A stretch of 64,000 bases of DNA from an uncultured Collinsella sp. (GTDB lineage: Bacteria > Actinomycetota > Coriobacteriia > Coriobacteriales > Coriobacteriaceae). The translations under genes were made by a program, and so were the position numbers. Under the pieces are notes generated by a model. The model had not been told where the DNA came from. It made no database searches and was given only the letters and a program-made list of their open reading frames with translations. Where the stretch lies: assembly GCA_958427145.1 (NCBI GenBank), contig CAUAAZ010000005.1, positions 1-64,000 on the forward strand. Direction: 5' to 3'. This document shows positions 23,791-32,900 of this stretch, one piece after another. The first letter of the stretch is position 1; the number at the start of each line of letters is the position of its first letter.

Positions 23791-23863
23791 AGCTAGTGTT
23801 GTGATACCGCGATACCCGCGGTATACTCATTCGAGCTTGTCTCGCTGTATTGTGGAGGTCTAC

Positions 23864-24139
23864 ATGTTTGGACTGAGGGCTCCTGAGCTCATCATTATTC
23901 TCGTCGTTGTCCTGATTATCTTCGGGCCCAAGAACCTGCCGAAGCTCGGCAAGTCCCTCGGCTCTACCGTCAAGAATATCCGTGAGGGTATGGAGGGCGA
24001 CGATAAGGCCGAGACCAAGCAGGCCGAGGAGGTCGTGGTCGAGCAGTCCGAGGAGGACAAGGAGATCGCTGAGCTCGAGGCCAAGCTCGCTGCTGCCAAG
24101 AAGAAGCAGGCAGAGGACAGCGACGCGGACGCAGAGTAG
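23864..24139 (+). CDS. tatA: Sec-independent protein translocase TatA/TatE
   Basis: Pore-forming subunit of the twin-arginine translocon. The 91-residue protein has the short membrane helix APELIIILVVVLIIF at residues 6-20, then FGPKNLPKLGKSLGSTVKNIREG, the TatA hinge and amphipathic helix. The acidic tail is rich in Glu/Asp/Lys. The start at 23864 follows TGGAGGT. A longer frame upstream runs through tRNA-Pro and is not real. tatC is not in the window. A Tat-type lipoprotein signal occurs at the ABC binding protein (60.7-61.7 kb). Confidence 0.92.
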   Translation: MFGLRAPELIIILVVVLIIFGPKNLPKLGKSLGSTVKNIREGMEGDDKAETKQAEEVVVEQSEEDKEIAELEAKLAAAKKKQAEDSDADAE

Positions 24140-24164
24140 TCCCATCCCTTTGGGGTGAGCACCT

Positions 24165-24197
24165 GACCGGCTTGCCCGCAGGCTAGCCGGTCTTTTT
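24165..24197 (+). terminator. tatA terminator
   Basis: GACCGGCT/AGCCGGTC stem followed by TTTTT. Confidence 0.88.
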
Positions 24198-24245
24198 CGT
24201 TTTGTTGACAGTTGATTGTTTGATCAGAGTTGGGGAGATATCCGT

Positions 24246-24716
24246 ATGGACGCAAGCCAGATCGTACTGACCGCTGAGGGCCGCCAGAAGCTCGTCGAGG
24301 AGCTCGCTTGGCGTGAGGGCGATTACGCCAAGGAGATCGTCGAGGACATCAAGGAAGCCCGCGCGTTCGGCGACCTTTCGGAGAACTCCGAGTACGACGC
24401 CGCTAAGGACAAGCAGGCCCAGAACGCTGCTCGTATTGCCGAGATCCAGGCCATCCTCGCCAACGCTCAGGTTGCTGCCACCACGGGCGACCTGACCGTC
24501 TCCATCGGTTCCACCGTTTCGCTGATTGATCCCAACGGCGAGGTCATGGAAGTCACGCTCGTCGGTACCACCGAGACCAACTCGCTCGAGCACAAGATTT
24601 CCAACGAGTCTCCGGTCGGTCACGCCATCATCGGTCACGGCGAGGGCGACTCCGTCGAGGTCGTTACGCCTTCCGGCAAGACTCGCGTCTACACCATCGC
24701 CAAGATTGCACGCTAG
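24246..24716 (+). CDS. greA: Transcription elongation factor GreA
   Basis: Rescues backtracked RNA polymerase by stimulating transcript cleavage. The 156-residue protein has an N-terminal coiled coil with the tip acidic pair in KEARAFGDLSENSEYDAAKD. The C-terminal FKBP-like domain includes NESPVGHAIIGHGEGDSVEV. The start at 24246 (MDASQIVLTAEG) follows GGGGAGA. lysS comes 79 bp downstream, as in several Actinobacteria. Confidence 0.95.
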   Translation: MDASQIVLTAEGRQKLVEELAWREGDYAKEIVEDIKEARAFGDLSENSEYDAAKDKQAQNAARIAEIQAILANAQVAATTGDLTVSIGSTVSLIDPNGEVMEVTLVGTTETNSLEHKISNESPVGHAIIGHGEGDSVEVVTPSGKTRVYTIAKIAR

Positions 24717-24745
24717 ACCACGGTCCCGCGTAAAGGTATGTTTTC

Positions 24746-24777
24746 GCTCCCTGGGACCGAATCCTGGGGAGCGTTTT
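24746..24777 (+). terminator. greA-lysS intergenic hairpin
   Basis: GCTCCC/GGGAGC with additional pairing near the loop, followed by GTTTTAG. It lies 19 bp before the lysS start, so it could partly terminate transcription or modulate lysS. Confidence 0.5.
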
Positions 24778-24795
24778 AGTTTGAGGAGCTAACTT

Positions 24796-26760
24796 ATGGC
24801 AGAGAACCAGAACGCCGCAGATCAGGCATCGACGCTCAACGACGAGCGCGCCACCCGCCTGGCCAAGCGCGCCGCCCTGTTCGAGGCGGGCCAGAACCCC
24901 TATCCCGAGCACTCTGAGCTTGAGGACTACGTCGCCGATATCGAGGCTAAGTACGCCGAGCTTGCCGATGGCGAGGACACCGAGGACGTCGTGAAGATCG
25001 CCGGCCGTGTGGTCGCCAAGCGCGGTCAGGGCAAGATCATGTTCATCGTCGTGCGCGATGCGACTGCCGAGATTCAGCTGTTCTGCCGCATCAACGACAT
25101 GGACGAGGCTGCCTGGAATACGCTCAAGGCCCTCGACCTGGGCGACATCCTGGGCGTGACCGGCGTGGTCGTGCGCACCCAGCGCGGCCAGCTTTCCGTT
25201 GCCCCTAGGAGCGCGACCCTGCTCTCCAAGGCCGTTCGTCCGCTGCCCGAGAAGTTCCACGGTCTTTCCGACAAGGAGACCCGCTATCGCCAGCGCTATG
25301 TCGACCTGATCGCTAACGACGACGTTCGCGAGACCTTCCGTAAGCGTTCGCAGATTCTCTCCACCTTCCGTCGCTTTATGGAGTCCGACGGCTACATGGA
25401 GGTCGAGACCCCCATCCTGCAGACCATCCAGGGCGGAGCTACTGCCAAGCCGTTCATCACGCACTTCAACGCGCTCGATCAGGAGTGCTACCTGCGTATT
25501 GCCACCGAGCTGCACCTCAAGCGCTGCATCGTCGGCGGCTTTGAGCGCGTGTTCGAAATCGGTCGTATCTTCCGCAACGAGGGCATGGACCTTACCCACA
25601 ATCCCGAGTTCACCACGATGGAGGCCTACCGCGCCTTCTCCGATCTCGAGGGCATGAAGGCGCTCGCCCAGGGTGTCATTAAGGCGGCTAACAAGGCTAT
25701 CGGCAACCCCGAGGTTATTGAGTACCAGGGCCAGACCATCGACCTGTCCGGCGAGTGGGCCAGCCGTCCCATGACCGACATCGTCTCGGACGTGCTCGGC
25801 AAGAAGGTCACCATCGACACGCCGGTCGAGGAGCTTGCTGCTGCCGCGCGTGAGAAGGGCCTGGAGATTAAGCCCGAGTGGACCGCCGGCAAGATTATCG
25901 CCGAGATCTACGATGAGCTGGGCGAGGACACCATCGTCAACCCGACCTTCGTGTGCGATTACCCCATCGAGGTCAGCCCGCTTGCCAAGCGTTTTGAGGA
26001 CGACCCGCGCCTGACGCACCGCTTTGAGCTGGTTATTGCCGGCCACGAGTACGCCAACGCGTTCTCCGAGCTCAACGACCCGGTCGACCAGGCCGAGCGC
26101 TTTGCCGCCCAGATGGCCGAGAAGGCCGGCGGCGACGATGAGGCCATGGAGTATGACGAGGACTACGTGCGCGCCCTCGAGTACGGTATGCCTCCCGCGG
26201 GCGGTATTGGCATTGGTATCGACCGCGTGGTCATGCTGCTTACCAACCAGGCTTCTATCCGCGACGTGCTGCTATTCCCGCACATGAAGCCCGAGAAGGG
26301 TTTCCAGTCCGGTGCCGCTGCCGCCAAGGCTGCCGAGGCCGGCAACGCCGCGAGCCCATTCGTTAAGTCGCTTAAGCCCACGCTCGATTACTCCAAGATC
26401 GCCGTTGAGCCGCTGTTTGAGGAGTTCGTCGACTTTGATACCTTCTCCAAGAGCGATTTCCGCGCTGTGAAGGTCAAGGCATGCGAGGCCGTCAAGAAGT
26501 CCAAGAAGCTGCTGAACTTTACGCTCGACGACGGTACCGGTACCGACCGCACCATCCTCTCCGGTATTCACGCTTATTACGAGCCCGAGGACCTGGTCGG
26601 CAAGACCTTGCTCGCCATCACCAACCTGCCTCCGCGCAAGATGATGGGTATTCCCAGCTGCGGCATGCTGATCAGCGCTGTCCACGAGGAGGAGGGCGAG
26701 GAGCGCCTCAACCTGATCCAGCTCGACGCCTCCATCCCCGCCGGCGCAAAGATGTACTAA
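24796..26760 (+). CDS. lysS: Lysyl-tRNA synthetase (class II) with C-terminal EMAP/Trbp111-like tRNA-binding domain
   Basis: Charges tRNA-Lys. The 654-residue protein exceeds the usual bacterial length of about 500. Residues 1-510 are a normal class-II LysRS: anticodon OB-fold (VKIAGRVVAKRGQGKIMFIV), motif 2 around FEIGRIFRNEGMDLTHNPEF and motif 3 GIGIGIDRVVMLL. After an Ala-rich linker (about 510-530), residues 535-654 form an OB-fold like the MetRS C terminus/Trbp111. It contains FSKSDFRAVKVKACEAVKKS, LVGKTLLAITNLPPRKMMGI, PSCGMLISAVHEEEG. This fusion should raise tRNA affinity. The frame is continuous, so it is not an assembly artefact from two genes. Confidence 0.94.
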   Translation: MAENQNAADQASTLNDERATRLAKRAALFEAGQNPYPEHSELEDYVADIEAKYAELADGEDTEDVVKIAGRVVAKRGQGKIMFIVVRDATAEIQLFCRINDMDEAAWNTLKALDLGDILGVTGVVVRTQRGQLSVAPRSATLLSKAVRPLPEKFHGLSDKETRYRQRYVDLIANDDVRETFRKRSQILSTFRRFMESDGYMEVETPILQTIQGGATAKPFITHFNALDQECYLRIATELHLKRCIVGGFERVFEIGRIFRNEGMDLTHNPEFTTMEAYRAFSDLEGMKALAQGVIKAANKAIGNPEVIEYQGQTIDLSGEWASRPMTDIVSDVLGKKVTIDTPVEELAAAAREKGLEIKPEWTAGKIIAEIYDELGEDTIVNPTFVCDYPIEVSPLAKRFEDDPRLTHRFELVIAGHEYANAFSELNDPVDQAERFAAQMAEKAGGDDEAMEYDEDYVRALEYGMPPAGGIGIGIDRVVMLLTNQASIRDVLLFPHMKPEKGFQSGAAAAKAAEAGNAASPFVKSLKPTLDYSKIAVEPLFEEFVDFDTFSKSDFRAVKVKACEAVKKSKKLLNFTLDDGTGTDRTILSGIHAYYEPEDLVGKTLLAITNLPPRKMMGIPSCGMLISAVHEEEGEERLNLIQLDASIPAGAKMY

Positions 26761-26762
26761 TT

Positions 26763-26791
26763 GGTTCCGCCGTTCTACCGAACGGCGGACC
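26763..26791 (+). terminator. lysS terminator-like hairpin
   Basis: GGTTCCGCCGTTC pairs with GAACGGCGGACC (one bulged T) two bases after the stop. No U-tract. Confidence 0.55.
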
Positions 26792-26829
26792 AGCCGACGC
26801 TGCGCGCCGCCCAGGGCGACAATTTGTCA

Positions 26830-27100
26830 TTCAAAAGGCAAGGCATGACCAGAAGGTCTATGCCTTGCCTCTTTCATGCCAACTTGTTCGCCCTGGACGG
26901 CGCTCGCTGTCCGTCCTCTACCTGCGGCGTTGCCATGGTTGGCACTCAGGGACGTTCCTCTTGTGCCGACACCTGGGGACAGTTCTTGTAAGCCACCTTG
27001 CTCGCTCTGGTGGGCTTTCGCTGTCGTTGCCAAGGCATCGGCGTTGCCTTGGCCGTCAATAGTCATTGGGGCGTTCTTAAACGACTACCCAATGGCTATT
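26830..27100. repeat. Array of consecutive hairpins
   Basis: No gene in this 433-bp spacer. The stems, in order, are: AGGCAAGGCAT/ATGCCTTGCCT (about 26837-26872, followed by CTTT); GGACGG/CCGTCC with an internal GCTCGCT; GGCAC/GTGCC around CAGGGAC (26940-26967); a GGGGACAG motif (about 26974-26985); GCCACC/GGTGGGC with a TTGCTCGCTCT loop; CCAAGGCA/TGCCTTGG (27029-27051); and CAATAGTCATTGGG/CCCAATGGCTATTG (about 27057-27101, one G-T pair). Confidence 0.55.
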
Positions 27101-27193
27101 GCGCGCATGGTTCGCATGACAGCCGTCTCTTTTATGTTTCCTTTAGCCGTCGCTGTCTAGGATGGGGTTAGTCGGTAGGAAGGGAGTGCCTGT

Positions 27194-28762
27194 ATGGACG
27201 ATGCGAGCGAGCGTGCTATCGAAGAGGACATGCTCGATCAGTTCAATTACTTTGATGATGAGGACGAGGAGCTGATCGACCGTCGCGAGCCAGCGCCGCT
27301 TGATTCCTTTGATCTGGTCGATGAAGAGCCCGACGAGGACGAGGGCGAATCGGCGGAGTCCTCACAGCCTTCGCGCCTTGACTCGCTGCTTTCGAGAGCC
27401 CCCATGCACCACGGTGTCCGTGCCGGCGCGCTCCATATGAAAACTGACTGGCACCAGATCGTGACGGCAGGCGATGAGCTTGCCGTCGATGCGCCGCTCA
27501 CCGATAAATCATCCATCATCTGCCGCACCGGCATGCTTATGCTGGCAAGCGGAACGGGTGCCTGGCGCGTGCGCGATACCATGAATCGTGTTGCCGCCGT
27601 ACTCGGTGTCACCATCCACGTTGACTTAAGTCTTCTGTCGTTTGAGTGCACCTGCATCGAAGATGGCCACTGCTTTAACGAGGTTGTCAGCCTGCCCACA
27701 ACGGGAGTCAATACCCATCGCATTTGGATGATGGAGAGCTTCTTAAAGGAAATCGAGACGTATGGGCGCCGGTTTACCGTGCACGAATACCACGAGATGC
27801 TCAAGACCGTTGAGAGTTCAAAACCCGATTACTCTCCCTGGCAACAGGGCCTTGCGGCAGCTTGTGCTTGCGGCGCCTTCGTCTTTTTGCTCGGCGGCGG
27901 CCCTATCGAGATGGCCTGCGCGTTTGTGGGCGCGGGTGTCGGCAACTTTGCCCGCTCCCATATTCTCAAGCAAGGCCTTGGTCAGTTCAGCGCGCTGACG
28001 ACCGGCGTTGCGCTCGCTTGCGTTTCGTATCTGCTGGCATTGCTCGGCCTTGGCCAGGTCATACCGGGGGCAATGTCGCACCAAGAAGGCTATATCGGCG
28101 CCATGCTCTTTGTGATTCCCGGCTTTCCGCTCATTACGGCGGGCCTCGACATCGCCAAGCTCGACATGCGAAGCGGTATCGAGCGCCTTTCATATGCCGT
28201 ATCGATTATTGTGATGGCGACGCTCGTAGGTTGGATGGTTGCCGAGTGTGTTGGCCTGGCGCCGGACGACTTTGCCCCACTGGGCCTTTCGCCGCTTGCC
28301 CTTACGCTCCTGCGCGTGGTGATGAGCTTCGTTGGCGTATTCGGCTTCTCGGTGATGTTCAACAGCCCGGTAAAGATGGCCGCGGCAGCTGGGTTGATCG
28401 GCGCCGTGTCTAATACCCTGCGTCTGACCCTTGTCGATGCGCCGACGATGATTCCCTTCCTGGGCCTCAGCACGGGAATGCCTCCCGAGGCAGCAGCGTT
28501 TATCGGCGCGCTGGTATCGGGTCTGCTGGCAAGCTTGGCCGAAGTCAAGCTCACCTACCCGCGCATCGCCCTCACGGTGCCTTCGATTGTCATTATGGTG
28601 CCCGGTCTGTATCTCTATCGCTCTATGTATTACATGTGCACCTTCGACACGGTCAATATGCTCGGCTGGTTTGTGCGCGCAGTGCTCATCGTGGCGTTTC
28701 TGCCCGTTGGCTTGGGAGTGGCGAGAACCCTCACCGACCCTCGCTGGCGCCATACCAGCTAA
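27194..28762 (+). CDS. ThrE-like threonine/serine exporter
   Basis: Polytopic inner-membrane protein of 522 residues. A very acidic N-terminal tail of about 70 residues (DDEDEELIDRREP, EEPDEDEGESAESS) precedes a soluble hydrolase-like half (DUF1212). That half includes LMLASGTGAWRVRDTMNRVAAVLGV (given in part). Around ten membrane helices follow from residue 215, including the DUF3815-type end LGLSTGMPPEAAAFIGALVSG. In Corynebacterium ThrE exports threonine and serine; the substrate here is inferred. GGAAGGGAG precedes the ATG. A REP-like hairpin begins at the stop codon. Confidence 0.82.
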   Translation: MDDASERAIEEDMLDQFNYFDDEDEELIDRREPAPLDSFDLVDEEPDEDEGESAESSQPSRLDSLLSRAPMHHGVRAGALHMKTDWHQIVTAGDELAVDAPLTDKSSIICRTGMLMLASGTGAWRVRDTMNRVAAVLGVTIHVDLSLLSFECTCIEDGHCFNEVVSLPTTGVNTHRIWMMESFLKEIETYGRRFTVHEYHEMLKTVESSKPDYSPWQQGLAAACACGAFVFLLGGGPIEMACAFVGAGVGNFARSHILKQGLGQFSALTTGVALACVSYLLALLGLGQVIPGAMSHQEGYIGAMLFVIPGFPLITAGLDIAKLDMRSGIERLSYAVSIIVMATLVGWMVAECVGLAPDDFAPLGLSPLALTLLRVVMSFVGVFGFSVMFNSPVKMAAAAGLIGAVSNTLRLTLVDAPTMIPFLGLSTGMPPEAAAFIGALVSGLLASLAEVKLTYPRIALTVPSIVIMVPGLYLYRSMYYMCTFDTVNMLGWFVRAVLIVAFLPVGLGVARTLTDPRWRHTS

Positions 28763-28797
28763 TTGGTGCAAGGGGGACAGGTTACTTTGCACCAAAT
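28762..28797 (+). repeat. GGGACAG-loop hairpin, copy B
   Basis: TTGGTGCAA (28763-28771) pairs with TTGCACCAA (28787-28795) around GGGGGACAGGTTACT. It starts immediately after the TAA of the ThrE-like gene. Confidence 0.75.
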
Positions 28798-28798
28798 G

Positions 28799-28865
28799 AG
28801 TTGCGGTGAAATAGGGACTGAATTGTTGCTTAAAGGGTCAAAACAGTCCGTATTCCACCGCAACT
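28799..28865. repeat. 22-bp inverted repeat
   Basis: AGTTGCGGTGAAATAGGGAC+TG (28799-28820) and its near-perfect complement at 28844-28865 (two mismatches) enclose a 23-nt loop. It lies one base beyond copy B of the GGGACAG family. The rest of the spacer to 29073 holds no gene, only GC-rich sequence with a GGGCGGGCGAG/CTTGCCCGCCC pair (28980-29024). Confidence 0.65.
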
Positions 28866-29073
28866 TATGGGGTCGGGGGTTTTGGTGCCCTGCATCTCCA
28901 CAAACTCAACGCTTACGAAGCGCGCGCCGTTCGTGTTAGGGTAGTTCCACCACATAAGTAGTCGCAGACGCGCGTAACACGGGCGGGCGAGATGAAGTTC
29001 CAACAGCTCCATCTTGCCCGCCCGTTTTTGTTGCGTGGCGCCGCGGTACAACACAGAGAGGAATCTGCCCTTT

Positions 29074-29622
29074 ATGCCTATCAACAAACGAGAGAGCCTG
29101 CTGTTCACCTTTATCATGTGCTTTTGCATGGTGCTCTGGATGAGCATCTACAACGTTGCCCTGCAGCACGGGGCCATCAACGGCGAGGTCGTTGCCGCTG
29201 CGTGGCTCGGCTTCCCCGTTGCCTACATTTTTGCCATGTGCTGCGACTGGTTCGTCGCCAGCCCGCTCGCCAAGGGTTTCGCCTTTAAGTACTTGGTCAC
29301 GCCGGGCAAGAGCTCGCCACTTGCCATGACGCTCGCCGTCAGCTCCTGCATGTTCGTTCCCATGGTCATCATCATGTCGCTGTACGGTGCCTGCGAGGGT
29401 CTGACGCACATGCCCGGCGGCATCCTTGCGAACCTGTATTCCGTGCCCGCGATCTGGATGATCAACATTCCGCATAATTTTGTGATGGCGCTGCCGTGGA
29501 ACCTTTTGGTAGCCGGTCCGATTTCCCACTTCGTCTTCCGTCGCGCCTTCCCTGTGGGGACGGTTTTCGAGGAGGAGCATGCCGAGCTCTTGGAGCAGGC
29601 TATGGCTTCTGAGTGCGAGTAG
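29074..29622 (+). CDS. DUF2798-family small membrane protein
   Basis: A 182-residue protein with about four hydrophobic segments arranged as two similar halves. Half one has LLFTFIMCFCMVLWMSIYNVAL and AAWLGFPVAYIFAMCCDWFVA; half two has MTLAVSSCMFVPMVIIMSLYG and WMINIPHNFVMALPWNLLVAGP (segments quoted in part). Each half ends with a helix followed by the G/A-P-(I/L)-(A/S) pattern of DUF2798. Function unknown. The start at 29074 follows AGAGAGGAAT. It has no obvious partner genes. Confidence 0.75.
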   Translation: MPINKRESLLFTFIMCFCMVLWMSIYNVALQHGAINGEVVAAAWLGFPVAYIFAMCCDWFVASPLAKGFAFKYLVTPGKSSPLAMTLAVSSCMFVPMVIIMSLYGACEGLTHMPGGILANLYSVPAIWMINIPHNFVMALPWNLLVAGPISHFVFRRAFPVGTVFEEEHAELLEQAMASECE

Positions 29623-29788
29623 CTCGCTTAGGGATCTGCTGAGCGCGGGCGACTTGCTTGGTTGGAGCCCTAAGCGTGGATAGCTCTCTCGGCGACATTG
29701 CGGGCGTGAGCGGTGCGCATGACCGGAGGGCCCGTGCTGCTCCGTTGCCCGACGTGCTAGCGCGCAGAACAATCTGTTGGTGCATTCG
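29623..29788. other. Spacer after the DUF2798 gene
   Basis: Nothing convincing is seen: no family-like frame and no strong palindrome until the terminator at 29789. Confidence 0.4.
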
Positions 29789-29821
29789 GCGGCTGCTGAA
29801 GCGTTTCGGCAGCCGCTTTTT
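29789..29821 (+). terminator. Terminator before the activase gene
   Basis: GCGGCTGC/GCAGCCGC stem, further paired towards the loop (TGAA/TTTC), followed by TTTTT. Confidence 0.88.
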
Positions 29822-29833
29822 ATACGGAGTTTA

Positions 29834-29854
29834 AATACAACAGTCTGTTGTATT
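29834..29854. promoter_or_regulatory. 21-bp palindromic operator
   Basis: Perfect arms AATACAACAG and CTGTTGTATT around a single central T. It lies 50 bp before the 1479-residue ORF, in an A/T-rich promoter-like stretch (TATATC at 29866-29871). A TetR gene is encoded at the end of that operon and is the natural candidate to bind here. Confidence 0.8.
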
Positions 29855-29903
29855 ACGTAGAGTGGTATATCTCTAGCAGGAAAAATGCGAGAGACGGAGC
29901 ATT

Positions 29904-32900
29904 ATGGCGTTGCTAGTAGGACTGGACGTAGGGTCGACGACGACCAAAGTTTACGCGATGCACGAGGATATGACCGAGGCGTGGTGGGGATATCGCCGCC
30001 ACGGGGCGTGTCAGACAGCGAGCGTGCGCGCCATGCTCGGCGAGCTCGCCGAGCGCTTTCCCCATGAGTCGCTGCGCGTTGCGGTGACCGGCTCGGGTGC
30101 GCGCGATATCGCGACCGCGCTGGGCGCCTCGTACGTTCAGGAGGTGGTCGCCAACGCGCTCGCGATCAGCAGGTTCTATCCGCAGACGCGCTGCGCCATC
30201 GAGCTGGGCGGCCAAGACGCCAAGATAATCTTCTTCCGCACCAACGATAAGGGAGACATCGAGGTTGCCGACATGCGCATGAACGGCTCGTGCGCAGGCG
30301 GTACCGGTGCATTTATCGACGAGATGGCAAAGCTCATGGGGGTCGGCACCGAATCGGGCGAGTTCGAGCAGCTCGCAAGCCGGGGAACGACCGTCCACGA
30401 GGTCTCGGGCCGCTGCGGCGTGTACGCAAAGACCGATATCCAGCCGCTGCTCAACGAGGGCATTCCTACCACCGACCTGGCGCTTTCGGCGCTTCACGCG
30501 GTCGCCCGCCAAACGATCGGCGGTCTGGCCCAGGGTATCGACATCGAGCCGCCGGTAATCTTCGAGGGCGGTACGCTCGCCTACAACCCCACGCTGGTCC
30601 GCGTGTTCCGGGAGCAACTGAATCTATCGGACGATCAGGTTATCGTCCCGCGCGATCCGCAGATCATGGTCGCGCGCGGTGCCGCCCTGTCGCTGACCGA
30701 CATGTTCGCATCGTCCCAACCGATCGACCTTCCCGACGCTTTTGTCCGGCTGGATAAGCTCGAGACGGTCGCGCCCGCAAGCGGGGAGGGACGTCTTGCC
30801 CAGCCCTTTTTTGCCACACCTGCCGAGCAGGCGGATTTTACGGCACGCCATGGCAAAGAGACGCCGGCAAAGGGTCCGGATGCGTATGCGCCCGGAGAGA
30901 CGGTGCGTGTGGCGCTCGGTATCGATTCGGGGAGCACGACGACCAAGTTCGCCCTGGTCGATGAGGCGGGTGAGCTTGTCGATTCGTTCTACGCGTCTAA
31001 TAACGGCAGACCGCTCGACGTCGCCCAACAGGGTCTTGTCAGCTTGAAGAACCGCTGGGAGACAGCGGGAGTCACGCTTGCGATCGATGCCGTGGGCACC
31101 ACGGGATACGGCGAGGAGCTTTTCGCGCGCGCGTTCCACGCCGACTACCATACGGTCGAGACGGTCGCGCACGCCCGCGCCGCGTGCGCATGCGTTCCCG
31201 ATGCGACCTTCGTGCTCGACATCGGCGGACAGGATATGAAGGCCATCTGGCTCAACCACGGCGTGCTGACCGATATCGTCGTCAACGAGGCGTGCTCTGC
31301 GGGCTGCGGCTCGTTCCTCGAGGGTTTTGCCAAAAACCTCGGAATAGCCGTTGAGGATATCGCGACCGAGGCATTTTCGTCCAAAGCCCCCGCCGTTCTC
31401 GGCAGCCGCTGCACGGTGTTCATGAACAGCAGCGTCGTTTCCGAGCAGCGGCGCGGTAAGGGTCCGGGCGACATCATGGCCGGTCTCTGCCGTTCGATTA
31501 TCGAGAACGTGTTCACCAAGGTCATTCGCGTTTCAAATCTCAACCGTCTGGGCGACAAAGTCGTCGTCCAGGGCGGCACGTTCCGAAACGACGCGGTGCT
31601 GCGCGCATTCGAGCAGTATCTGGGCAAACCCGTCACGCGTGCGCCCCACCCGGGGCTGATGGGCGCTATCGGTATCGCCCTGCTCGCGCGCGAGGAATGC
31701 CGCAAGGGCGACGCCGACACGTCGTTTATCGGGCTCGATGCCGTGGAGCGCTTCGAGCATCGCGAGTTCGGCGGCGTTACCTGCCGTCGGTGCAACAACC
31801 GCTGCCAGCGCGCGGTCGTGGCATTTGGCGACGGCTCGCTTTACGTCACGGGCAATCGCTGCCCGCGCGGCGGCGCCATCTCATGGGATGAGCTCGTGCG
31901 CGAGGTTCCCGCGGCGGAGGAGCTGCGTCCGCAGGGTGCTTGCGAGGCACAGGCACCCGGCACGGGGCGCGACCGGACCGCGGCTGCCCCCAATCTCTTT
32001 GTCGACCGCGAGGAGCTGCTGTTCGAGTCGTACCCCACGGTTCCCGTCTGCGGGGGGCGCGATGTCACGATCGGCATTCCCCGTGTGCTCGAGTTCTGGG
32101 ACACCATGCCGTTCTGGTCGACGTTCTTCAGCACGCTCGGCTTTAAGGTGCGCGTCTCGGGACGCAGCACCAAGGCGATGTACGAGCGCGGTCTGGCGCA
32201 CGTCACATCCGACACCGTGTGCTTCCCGGCCAAGCTCGTCCACGGGCACATCCGCAATCTCGTCGACGCCGGCGTCGACCGCATCTTCATGCCCATCATC
32301 ACGACGGTGCCCACCGAAAACACCGCCTCTACCAGCGAGTGGATGTGCGCCGTCGTAAAGGGATACCCCTACGTGATGCGCAATTCCGATAACCCGGAGG
32401 AGCGTTTCGGCGTTCCGTTCGATACGCCGCTGTTCCACTGGTACGACGAGGGCGACCGAAACCGCCAGCTCAAGGCGTGGTGCAAGGAGACCTTCGATAT
32501 CGATGCCGACCTGGTTGCCAAGGCGACCGAGCAGGCGGACCGCGCGCAGGAGACGTTTGAGAACCAGCTGCAGCTGCGCGGCAGGCAGGTGCTCGAGAAC
32601 GTGCGCGAGGACGGCGGCTACGCGGTGGTGATCGCTTCGCGCCCGTACCACAACGACCCGCTGGTCAACCACGGGCTGCCCAAGCTCTTCTCTGAGCGCG
32701 GCATCCCCGTGCTGACGCCCGATGCGGTGCCGGGGGTCTGCAACGTCGATCTTTCCAACAGCCGCATCGACATCGTGAACAACTACCATGCGCGCATGCT
32801 GTCGTGCGCGGTCATCGTCGCATCGACGCCCGAGCTCGAGCTCGTGCAGATGGGCAGCTTCGGCTGCGGCCACGATGCGTATCTCACCGACGAGATCGCG

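Noticed and set aside
23681..23863. Longer TatA start overlapping tRNA-Pro
   Set aside because: The frame begins inside the tRNA. ATG 23864 has TGGAGGT and gives the correct TatA N terminus.
26761..27160. Short plus-strand frames in the lysS-ThrE spacer
   Set aside because: Their codons fall on hairpin arms. No ribosome site, no conserved residues.
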